Of a stretch of 64,000 nt of DNA, positions 10,551 to 19,259 are shown piece after piece (position 1 is the stretch's first letter; every line of letters starts with the position of its first letter). Source of the stretch: Pyropia yezoensis. Its lineage: Eukaryota; Rhodophyta; Bangiophyceae; Bangiales; Bangiaceae. The position numbers and the translations under genes are program-made. The stretch covers positions 20,000,020 through 20,064,019 of the forward strand of contig CM020620.1 of the NCBI GenBank assembly GCA_009829735.1. The letters run 5' to 3'. The notes below the pieces were generated by a model. The model searched no databases. It was not told where the DNA came from and saw only the letters and a program-made list of their open reading frames with translations.

Positions 10551-11769
10551 AGGCCGTAGAGGGGGGCCGCCACCGCCGCCGCCGCCGCCGCCGCATGCTC
10601 AGGGGCGAATAGGCTCACCCTCTGCCAACGTTCGTCAGTCCGAGCCCCTTCCTGTTTGTCATGTGGACCCGCTGCTACCCCCACGGCTGCGCTACCATTC
10701 CCCCTTCAGCGGCAGTCCCCGCTGCTTGCTGGCCGCCAGCCAGCCCGGCGGAGAGAGAGGAAGCGGCGGGGTTGGGGGTGACACTCCCAACGGGTCGGCC
10801 GAGGCTAACGAGGCTGGCGCCTGTGCCGCCGCGGGCGCGGTCCGCCGCCACGTGGGCGGCGGCATGAAGAGCGCAGCGGGTCCGGCTTGGGTGCTCCCGC
10901 GTGCCGTGCGCCCTCCTTGCGTCGCTGCTCCTGTGACCGCCCCCGACGAGACGGGCACCTGGGCAACTGTCTTGGGGATTGCCGCTGCTGCTTGTTGCTT
11001 TCCATGCGACGGCATCAGTGGTGCCTGTTGTGCAGGCCGACGCCAGCGGGTCGGTCGCACGCGCCTGCAGCGCGCGACGTGGAAGCGGCCCCACCGACCG
11101 GGTGGCCGCTGCACGCGGTGGGAGTGCGGGGGTAGGAGGGCTTGGGGTTGAGGGTGGGGATGGAGGTACAGTAGTGGTGCCGGCGGCGACGACGGTAGCG
11201 GTGGCGACGGTAGCGGTGGCGGTGGTCGGGAGCGGGAGGTCCACGGCTGGGGGTGCCGCCGGTGGGCCGCCAGCGCCGTGTTTCCAGCGGTTTGGGGGCA
11301 ACCGGATTTTCAACATTCACGGAAAAACAGGCACAAAAGTTCTTTCAATTATTCGTCACCAAAAAATCACGGGAGGCACGCGTGCGCGTTGGGTGTGACG
11401 CGAGTGATGGACACGTTTTGCCTGCGCCCCTCCCCCTCCCCCTCCCCCCCCCCCCCCCTCCCTCTGTTGTTCCGCACGCGCTGAGTACGCTTCGCCGACC
11501 GTGCCGGCGCCACCCCGCGCCACGACCTCCCGCTGCTACACGCACTTAGCCCGTTACCTCGTTTGTTGCTGCCGTTGGTCGCGCGCGCTCGCATTCCTCC
11601 GTGGGCGTTTGTCTACGCTAGCCAAGTCTCCCCCCTCCCCGTTCATCACTTGCTTCGCTCCCCCTCCTTCCCCCCCTCCTTTCGCCTGCCCACCCGCCCC
11701 CACACCCCCCCCCCGCGCCCCCATTGCCTCTATATTCTTTACCTGCCTCCCCCCTTCCCCCTCGTCCTC
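10551..11769. other. Spacer with pyrimidine-rich promoter-proximal part
   Basis: No supported gene. A short AT-richer patch occurs at 11305-11390. From about 11,425 to 11,769 the plus strand is strongly C/T-rich, with C-runs at 11,425-11,460. This is the probable promoter and leader of the downstream gene. Confidence 0.45.
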
Positions 11770-13026
11770 ATGTCTGCCATTGTGACCCGACGTCGAACGA
11801 GCGCGGCCGCGTTGAAACCGGCGGCGGAGGTGATTGACTTGGAGTCGGGCTCGTCTGATGATGATGTGCCGCTCATCCACATGCGGCATGCCAGCCGCCA
11901 CCTGACACCAGCCGTGCCGCCACCGCCGCCGCCAGTCGCCGCCGTGGCTCTACCCGGCGGCGTCGGCACCGCCGCCGCCGCTGAGGACAGTGACGATGAC
12001 CTGGTGGTGGTGTCGCCTCCTGCCGGCGCACCTACTGCACACCCCGCCGCCTCGGATGTGGCGGTCGTTGCTCCGCCGGCGGCACCCCCGCCGGCGGCAG
12101 TGGTCCTCGACGATGGACTGGAGCTGATGGCCACCACCCAAAACATCCACGTGTACCCCCACGGGCGGGCCGACTGCCCCGCCCACCGCTTCACCCCGGG
12201 CGTCACGGCCGCGTCGGTGACGGCGAATCGGGCAACCTGTGACAAGTGCTTCTGCTACGTGTGTGACGTAACGGCGGCCGAGTGTGGCGACTGGGCGGTG
12301 CACTGCATGGCGCACGCGGGGAGTGAGGCGTGGCAGGCGGTGCGGGCGCGGAAGAAACGGCGGCTGGCGCTGCAGATCACCGCGGAGCTGTTCGTCCCCG
12401 GCGCCGCCGCGAGCCGGGCTGCCGCCGCCGGCCGCGGTCGTGGCGTTGCCTCCCGGGGGGGACGCGCCACCGCGTCTAGGGGGATGGCCGCCGCCTTTCC
12501 CGCTGCCTCTGCCCGTGGCGCGCCCGCCGCACCCGCCACCGCCTACACTGTTTCGTCGGCTGCATCTGCGGCTGCCGCGTTGCAGGCGTGGGCGTCGGCC
12601 ACTGGCGCGGGGAGCTCCCACAGGGGCCTGCCGGCAGTGCCCCCGCCGCGGCGACGCGTGTCGTCAACCGGGTCGGCCGCGGGTCCTGCTGCTGCTGCTC
12701 CATTGGTGGCGGCGCCCCCGCCTCGCCGGTGGGCAACACTCGAGGAGCCTGGCCCTGCCACGTCGGGGTTGGCGGCCCCGCCGCGGCGACGGGTGGCGAC
12801 CGGTGCGGCTGGTGGTCCTGCTGCGGCCTTGGCGGCGGTGCCTTCGCCACGGCAATGGGCAACGCTCGAGACCCCTGGGCATGCCGCCTCGGCGGGCCGC
12901 GGTGCTACCGCCCCGCCGCTCCGTCGCATCGCCCGACCCGCATCTTCGAGGCCAGGCCCGTCCGCATTGGCAGGACGGCGGGCGATTTCCAAGCGTGGCA
13001 AGCGCACCTCTGGACGTGACGCCTAA
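11770..13026 (+). CDS. SUMO-interaction-motif protein with RIN13-like Cys/His cluster
   Basis: 418 residues from the ATG at 11770. In-frame sequence upstream is Pro/Leu-rich leader without an alternative convincing start. The N-terminus has two SUMO-interaction-like motifs next to acidic or Ser residues: VIDL at 21-24 followed by SSDDD, and DDDLVVV at 75-81. A Cys/His cluster follows at about 136-179: DCPAHRF, then CDKCFCYVCD, then CGDW and HC. It closely resembles the Cys-rich block of plant RPM1-interacting-protein-13-type proteins, from memory. The C-terminal 220 residues are basic and Ala/Pro/Arg-rich, with RG-type segments and an imperfect tandem repeat built on PPRRRV and RWATLE units. 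A nuclear, SUMO-linked or chromatin role is inference. No intron is needed. Confidence 0.75.
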   Translation: MSAIVTRRRTSAAALKPAAEVIDLESGSSDDDVPLIHMRHASRHLTPAVPPPPPPVAAVALPGGVGTAAAAEDSDDDLVVVSPPAGAPTAHPAASDVAVVAPPAAPPPAAVVLDDGLELMATTQNIHVYPHGRADCPAHRFTPGVTAASVTANRATCDKCFCYVCDVTAAECGDWAVHCMAHAGSEAWQAVRARKKRRLALQITAELFVPGAAASRAAAAGRGRGVASRGGRATASRGMAAAFPAASARGAPAAPATAYTVSSAASAAAALQAWASATGAGSSHRGLPAVPPPRRRVSSTGSAAGPAAAAPLVAAPPPRRWATLEEPGPATSGLAAPPRRRVATGAAGGPAAALAAVPSPRQWATLETPGHAASAGRGATAPPLRRIARPASSRPGPSALAGRRAISKRGKRTSGRDA

Positions 13027-15919
13027 TGTGGCTGGGGGAGGGCGAAGGTGGTGTGGTCGTATTTTGCGGTGACCGATTTTTTTTGTGTTTCCGTGTGACG
13101 CTCAAGCGGCCAGGGCGCGTGGACGCGAGATGGTTTTTTTTTTTGGGCATTCGCGGTGTGGGCCTCGGACGTGGGATGAGAGCGGGCCGCAATGAGTGAG
13201 CCGGTGGGGCGGTTCTGTGACGAGTCGCGGCGGCCGTGGTCGCGTCTGGTGTCTCGTTCGCCTTGCGGTCTTGTACCTGCACCAGTCGGAGGCGGCGCCG
13301 GCTAAGGGTGGCCGCCCCCACGCTTCAATGACTGGGTGTGTTGGCTGCCGCGCCCAGCGCCCTGCGGCGCCGCGCAGTACGGACCCAATGCAAATGAGAG
13401 GCTAAGGGGATGACCGGGTGTTGGTGCGGGCGGATCCGACCAGTAGGTGATGGACGTGTCGGTGGGGAGCACCCTTGGCGTCGTGGGCTGTCGTGGTGGC
13501 GGGCCGGCGCGGCGGCCGCGCTGTTGTTGTCCTTCCGGCCTCTTGTACAAGTGTCGGGAGGTGGGGCGAGCTCGGATTGGTCGCGTGCGCTAGCGGCTGC
13601 TGTGGTGGGGCAAGGGCGAGGGTGGGGGTGCCCCTTTTTTTTTTTCGTGCGCCGACGTGTGTGCCCCTTTTTGGGTGTTTCTCTCGCGGTCGGACACAAG
13701 CAGCAGCAGCTTCCGGCGGCTTCGTACTTAGCCCCGTTGGCTGGGGCTGCCGCTGGGGAAGGGGCGCCCACCCGGCGCTGGGCGTCTGCGGCGCTCTGTT
13801 GTGCTGGTGGCTGCCCACTTTCGGCCGGCGACTGGTGGCGGGTGCAACGTTTGGTGGCGGCTGACGCCCGGTTGCAGTGGCTGTGTCGCTGGTTGTGCTA
13901 TCGCGCGGTGTGCCGCTGAGGTGGGCGCGGGAGGGGAGAAGGTGCCACGGCGCGGGAGGGCTCGGAGCTGTACGGTACCTCATAGGCTACCTACATTTTA
14001 GGCGGCTGGCGCTTGCGCTTGCCAGCCAACACACCACCGGGTCGCGGGGGGGTCTTTCCAGAGACGCACGCCTGGTAGGCGTCCCGCACGTGCGCCACTG
14101 CTCTTCGCGGCAGGGTGGTCGTACGACCACCCCCTCCGTCACCGACGCCGTGGGGGCGGGGGGGCTGGGAGAGCGACCTCTGGCCGCGTCCTGGCTACCC
14201 CTGTACAGGCGGTGGTGGCACAAACAGTGTCGCGGGTGGGGCAGGGTGGACACGGGGGTGTCGGTTTTTGGGGGGCGGCCCCCACGGCCACCTCTAGCTC
14301 CCGCCGCCCCTTCTCGCCTCGCCCCCAACGTCCGCGGGAGCCGCTCGTCGGTCGCTCACAGCCGCCCTCGCCCACGGGTCATCCTCCTCCCCCCCTGCAA
14401 TCCCACCCAGCGGGCGTCCCCCAACCAAGCGTGGGGCAGCCAACCTCCTCCCGTCGGCCACCGTGGCGATGCCGTGCGCAGGAGCGGCACCATGCTCGCT
14501 CATTCCTGTGACCCTCCCTTGTCTCTCCCTCCTCCCTGCCCCACCCCCCCCCCACCCCTTTGTCTTTGTCCGTTGATAGCTTTAGGCGAAACGGCCATGG
14601 GAACAGGTATTGGGGGGGGGAAGGGGAGGCGGGGGCGTCATGTAAATGACGCCGGCCACGACGGCGGTCGCGGTGGCAGCGGAGATGGACGCGGGAGTGG
14701 CAGCGGCAGGGGTAGTGGTCGGGCGCTCGTCTGAGTGTCGGTGGGGACGCTCTTCAAGGCTGCCGTGGCCGACCTGGTCGCTGCTATGGCGGCAGCGGCC
14801 GCCGCACCAGGGCGACGGGATTGGGGTCGGTGGCGCGGAGGTCGGTGGCGGCAGCAACGAATGCGTTGCTATCCTTCCAGCCGTGCATGGGGTTGATGTG
14901 GGAGCGACGGGGCGGGAAAGCTGGGAAGGGGTTGAGCGGGGAGGGAATAGACGCGGATGGCACAGAGAGTAGCAGAGGGACTCGTGCGTTGGTAGGTCGT
15001 GGCAGGTACCCACCGCATCAGCCAGAGTGCGCGCGCACTCACTCGCCCTTGGGGGAGAGTCCACCCCCCCCAGCTCGTCCCCCCGCCCCTCCGCGCACCC
15101 CTCACCCCAGTTGGGACACCAATCAGCTCACAGGTCGCAAGCGACATTCACGAGGGCACGCGGGAAGGGGGTTCCGCTGGCAGCGGCAATGGCCGGCCGT
15201 TGCCTCCTCTGACCCGCTGCGCTCGGCTGCGGACACCGCGTCGCACGGCTCGGTCTCGGTGACGAATTGGTCTTCCTTTAGTATATCCCTAACTCCCTCT
15301 CAAGGACATGCCTTCTTTCTCGGGCCTTCTCCCACGCTCCTACGCTTCCTCTTCCCAGCCAACCCTCCCGCTCCCCCATCACAGCAGTGAGGGTGGCCGC
15401 TGCACTCACAGCAGCACATACCTACGTGTGATATCAGGTGATAAGGATTCGGGGGGAGATTGGGGGGGCAACAAGACTGCACGCTGCGGACAAGGGCAGC
15501 CCCAAAGGCAGGGCCCGTGGGGCGCACAAGCGTACAACAGGCGCGCCACTCGTGGCGCGTCTGGGACCATGTCGGGTGGAGCCTACGAAAAAAAAACAAG
15601 GTCACCAGGGAAACGGGGGCGTGCGCATGGGGGAGTGCGTTGGAGCGTCACGGACACCGCGGCCGCCCCAACCCCCTCCCCCGCCCCACTCCCCCCCCCC
15701 TCTCCCTGCCTTACACGGCCCCGTGCATGTCAGTGCAATCAAACAGTAAGACCCACATTGGCGGGGCTACCCTCCCCAACCCCCCCCACCCCTCTCCTCT
15801 CCTCCCTCACTCTCTCCTCAAGCCTCAACCCGGCGCCACCACCACCCACCAATCATCACCCCCCGCCCCAGCTTCCCCCCCCGCCTCCCCCCCCCGCCCA
15901 GCCACCCATCTCTCTCTCT
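13027..15919. other. 2.9-kb spacer without a convincing gene
   Basis: Composition is mixed and less extreme than elsewhere, with T-runs at 13,079-13,146. A short plus-strand stretch near 14,731-14,880 reads like a helical protein (VSVGTLFKAAVADLVAAM) but cannot be extended in either direction. CT-rich sequence before 15,920 is the 3' flank of the minus-strand gene that ends there. Confidence 0.4.
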
Positions 15920-18019
15920 CTACCTGCGCCCATACCCATCCGCCGCGTCGGCACGGAGGTCGCTATACTCTGGGCTGTCCAGGACGGGCATGCCCATATC
16001 GCGGGCCTCCTCCGTTGCCCCCGCCGCACCAGCCCCACCCGTCACCGACTCGTAGGCGCCCGTGACCGTGTCACGGCCCGCGGCAAGCCCGCCCGTCAGG
16101 CCACTCATCATCTTGCCGCCAAACGACGCGGGCTCCTCCACCCCCGCCCCATACACGTCGGCGGCGGGAAAGTCGGACGCCGGCGGCGGCACCCCATACG
16201 CCGCAGCGGCGGCAGCCTCATTGTCCATGGTGGTGGCGCCAGCGGCACCCACGACGGGCAGCACTGGCAGGGCGGGCGGCGGCGGCGGCGGCGGCGGCGC
16301 GTCCGACCCGTAGCGCACGTTTTGGTAGTAGGCCCGCTCCTTGTCATTCATGACGGGCGCCTCTGGGGCGCCGCCCATGCTCGACGCCGAGCTCCGACTG
16401 TCCTTCCGGCCCGCCACCACAAACGGCGCCGCCACCGCCGCGCCCAGCGCCGCGCCCGTGGCGCCAACGGCCGCCACGCCGGGCAGCGCCGACGACGGGG
16501 CGCCGGCGGCCGCCGCGGCGTCAACGCCTTCCACCACCGTGGGCGCCGCCACCGTCGGCGGGAGGGTGGCGCCCTCCACGGCCGCCAGCCCCTCGACGCC
16601 GCGGGTACCCGCGGTGGTGCCATCCACCCCGCCAATGGCCGCCGCCTCTGCCGGGATGACAAAGCCCGGCGGCGGCGGCGGCGACGATGCCGCCACAGGC
16701 CCCTGCCCAATCTGATAGTCGTGCGTGTTGGCGCCCGCCGCCGCCACCAGCGGCACCACCGCAACCGCCGCGGTGCCCGCGGCGGCGGCGCCCGCCACGG
16801 CCAGGCCGGTCGCGTCGCCGGCACCGGCACCGGCCGCCGCGCCGACAGGCTCAACGGGCACCACCACCGCGGGCGGCGGCGGTGCCACCACCGCCGCCGC
16901 CGGGGGCGGCGGCGGCGGCGCCCGGGCTACCGCGGCGCCCGCAGCGGCCGCGGGCGCTTCGCCCGTGCGGACGTGCGTGAGGATGGCAAAGGCGGCGAGG
17001 CCCAGGGCGGCGGCGCCGAGGGCGCAGCCAATAAGGATGGGCACCAGGTTGGAGCCCCCATCGTCCGTCTCGCCCGCAGTGGCTTCCACCTCGCCCTCTG
17101 CGGCGCCCCCCACAAGGGGCTCTGCCGTCGACTCCTCCGACGGCTCCACCGTCTCCTCCTCCTCCTCACCCCCACCCCCGCCGGTACCTCCGACAATGGG
17201 GGCGGGCACGGGGGTGGTGGCGGTGGGGGGCTCCCGCGGCGCCGCGGTCGCCGCCACCGTCGGGGCGGCCGTCGCAGGGGGCGTCGTAACAATGGGGACG
17301 GGCACCGGGAGGGGCACAATCGGCGCAACGGGCGCGACGGTGGCCGCCACCGGCGGCGTGGCGGGCCCCACTGGCCCCGCCACGACAATGCTCCCCACCG
17401 CCGTCGCTTCCGAAGCGTCCGTCGACGGTGGGATGAGGGTGCCCGCCCCGCCGGTCGGCTCCACCCCCGCCGCCGCCGCCGTCTGCAGCCGCACCGTAAA
17501 GTCCGTCCCGTTGCACGCCGGCTCGTCGTCCATATCCCGGTCCAGCCTGCCGCCGCCCACGTACCGCGCGTACCGGAGGGCCACGTCATCCTCCCCCGCC
17601 GCCGATTCCGCCAGCGCCGCCGTGTAGCGCGTCGCGTAGCGGGTGCGCCCGCCCGTGGTGGCCGCCCCGTCGCCCAGGGTGGTCAGCGCCCAGTCGTCCA
17701 CCGTCGTGCCCGTCGCGGCCGCCGACAGGGCGCGGATGCACTCGTCCACGGGCACCGTGTAGTTGCCATTGGGCGCGCCGTCTGTGGTGACGGCGAGCGG
17801 GAAGATGGTGTTGTTCCCCACCGACGGCGGCGGCGGTGGCGGCGACGTGGGTGTGGCCAGCGGCACCCCGTCGTCCGTCTCGGTCAGCTGCCGTACCAAT
17901 GACGCTGCCGATTCAGCGGCGGCAGCGGGGGGTTGGAGCGGCAGTGCCGACACGGCCGCCGCTGCAGCGAGCGCCGCGCCCACCGAGACGGCCGCGGCGG
18001 CCGCCACGCGACGGGTCAT
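15920..18019 (-). CDS. Type I single-pass membrane protein, Ala/Val/Pro-rich, unknown function
   Basis: 699 residues from the ATG at 18019. I preferred this start to in-frame upstream Met codons because it sits directly before a signal peptide (MTRRVAAAAAVSVGAALAAA). The presumed lumenal or extracellular part (about 26-320) carries NxT sequons (NNT, NYT, NGT) and a few cysteines. It is followed by a Val/Thr/Pro stalk and an acidic EEEEETVEPSEES segment. One transmembrane helix lies at about 323-346 (LVPILIGCALGAAALGLAAF). The cytosolic tail of about 350 residues is Ala/Val/Gly/Pro-rich with a charged patch (MNDKERAYYQNVRYGSD). No known domain was recognised. A 40-nt poly-C (sense) tract ends 15 nt before the start. 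Confidence 0.72.
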   Translation of the reverse strand: MTRRVAAAAAVSVGAALAAAAAVSALPLQPPAAAAESAASLVRQLTETDDGVPLATPTSPPPPPPSVGNNTIFPLAVTTDGAPNGNYTVPVDECIRALSAAATGTTVDDWALTTLGDGAATTGGRTRYATRYTAALAESAAGEDDVALRYARYVGGGRLDRDMDDEPACNGTDFTVRLQTAAAAGVEPTGGAGTLIPPSTDASEATAVGSIVVAGPVGPATPPVAATVAPVAPIVPLPVPVPIVTTPPATAAPTVAATAAPREPPTATTPVPAPIVGGTGGGGGEEEEETVEPSEESTAEPLVGGAAEGEVEATAGETDDGGSNLVPILIGCALGAAALGLAAFAILTHVRTGEAPAAAAGAAVARAPPPPPPAAAVVAPPPPAVVVPVEPVGAAAGAGAGDATGLAVAGAAAAGTAAVAVVPLVAAAGANTHDYQIGQGPVAASSPPPPPGFVIPAEAAAIGGVDGTTAGTRGVEGLAAVEGATLPPTVAAPTVVEGVDAAAAAGAPSSALPGVAAVGATGAALGAAVAAPFVVAGRKDSRSSASSMGGAPEAPVMNDKERAYYQNVRYGSDAPPPPPPPPALPVLPVVGAAGATTMDNEAAAAAAYGVPPPASDFPAADVYGAGVEEPASFGGKMMSGLTGGLAAGRDTVTGAYESVTGGAGAAGATEEARDMGMPVLDSPEYSDLRADAADGYGRR

Positions 18020-18032
18020 GGTCGACGTTGGG

Positions 18033-18033
<1 letters not shown>

Positions 18034-18073
<40 letters not shown>
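18034..18073 (-). repeat. 40-nt homopolymer (poly-C on the coding strand)
   Basis: An uninterrupted G-run on the plus strand. It lies 15 nt upstream of the start codon of the membrane protein gene on the opposite strand, and is the longest tract of the window. Confidence 0.95.
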
Positions 18074-18074
<1 letters not shown>

Positions 18075-18086
18075 GAGGGGAGCAGC

Positions 18087-18112
18087 ACGCGCGCGCGTGC
18101 GCGCGCGCACAC
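18087..18112. repeat. Alternating purine-pyrimidine (CG)n tract
   Basis: CACGCGCGCGCG followed by TGCGCGCGCGCAC. It has Z-DNA-forming potential. A second tract of (GC)n lies at 18971-18992. Confidence 0.9.
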
Positions 18113-18970
18113 CGCAGCGTCTGTCGGAGGGGGGGGAGGGAGGAGGAGGGGGGGGAGGAAGAGGGGAGGGGCCACCCCGCCGACGGGTCGCGCGCGGGAG
18201 CAGCGGAACGGCGGCCGACCGCGGCGGGGTGGAATGACAAAGACGTGGACGGTGGACGCCACGGGGATCGGGTCGGCGCAGCGGGGAGGGAGGGGGGCGG
18301 GGGGGGGGTGGGGTGGGGTGGGGTGGGGTGGGAGGGAGCGGGGAGGAGTTCCCGGCCGACGGGAGAGCTGGGTGACGTGAAGAAAAAAAGCGGCCGCCGA
18401 CGGCCGCCGTCGGTACGTCGAGTAGGGGTGTGTAAATAAGGCGTAGAGGAAAGGGGGGGGGGGGGGGTGGGGGGGGGAGGGGGGGGGGGCCGGCGGGCGG
18501 CCGGACGGACAGACGGACGGACGGACAGAGGCGGCTGTGGGGTGCGGCGCGGCAGGCAGCGTCGGGAGCGGGTGGCCCTATAAACCAACCGGGCGGACGG
18601 CGGGGGGGGGGGGGGTGGGGGGATGGGGCGATGCGGGCCCGGGGGGGGGGGGGGGGGGGGGGGAGGGCGGGGGAGGGGGGGGAGGGCGGGGGAGGGGGGG
18701 GGGGAGGGGGCACGGCTCCCCCCCCCCTCCCCCCTCCCCCCCCCCCGCCCCGCCCGGTGCGGCAGCCGCGGCACGCCGGCCCAGCGGCGGCACCTGCTGG
18801 GCGCGCGCCCCGTCGGGGCGCGCCCCCGCCGCCGCGGCGGCCGCGTGAGCCGCAGCGCCGGCGGCGGCGGCAGCGGCGGCAGCGGCGGCGGGGGGGCCTA
18901 GCCGCGGCTTCCCCCCCCCCCCCCCCCCCAACCCGCTGGTGCACCAGCGGCACACACCCCCCCTCGATCG

Positions 18971-18992
18971 AGCGCGCGCGCGCGCGCGCGGG
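18971..18992. repeat. (GC)n dinucleotide tract
   Basis: About 22 nt of alternating G and C. It is the second Z-DNA-prone tract within 900 bases of the one at 18087-18112. Confidence 0.85.
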
Positions 18993-19099
18993 CGCGGGCA
19001 CGCTCGTCCCGCTTCCCCCTCCCCCGCCCACCCGCCAGGGCGGGGGGAAGCGCCCGTGTGGTTGGGAGGGCCCCCGCCCGCCCGCCCGCCCGCGCGCGT

Positions 19100-19168
19100 G
19101 GTCGCGGTCGCGGTCGCGGTCGCGGTCGCGGTCGCGGTCACGGTCACGGTCGCGGTCACGGTCGCGGA
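19100..19168. repeat. GGTCGC hexanucleotide microsatellite
   Basis: About eleven tandem copies of GGTCGC with GGTCAC variants. On the minus strand it would read as an Arg-Asp dipeptide repeat. The flanks show no coding sequence, so it is treated as a simple repeat. Confidence 0.9.
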
Positions 19169-19210
19169 GCGGGCGTGGGGGGGGGGGGGGGCGGCGGGTG
19201 GTGAAGAGAC

Positions 19211-19212
<2 letters not shown>

Positions 19213-19248
<36 letters not shown>

Positions 19249-19259
19249 AGAGAGAGAGA
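19213..19259 (+). repeat. Poly-A (about 33 nt) followed by (GA)n
   Basis: An A-run from 19213 to about 19245 runs directly into an AG-dinucleotide repeat. It is unusual in a region that is otherwise almost only G and C. It could be a relic retroposed poly-A tail or simple-repeat expansion. No retroelement body or flanking duplication was recognised. Confidence 0.8.
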
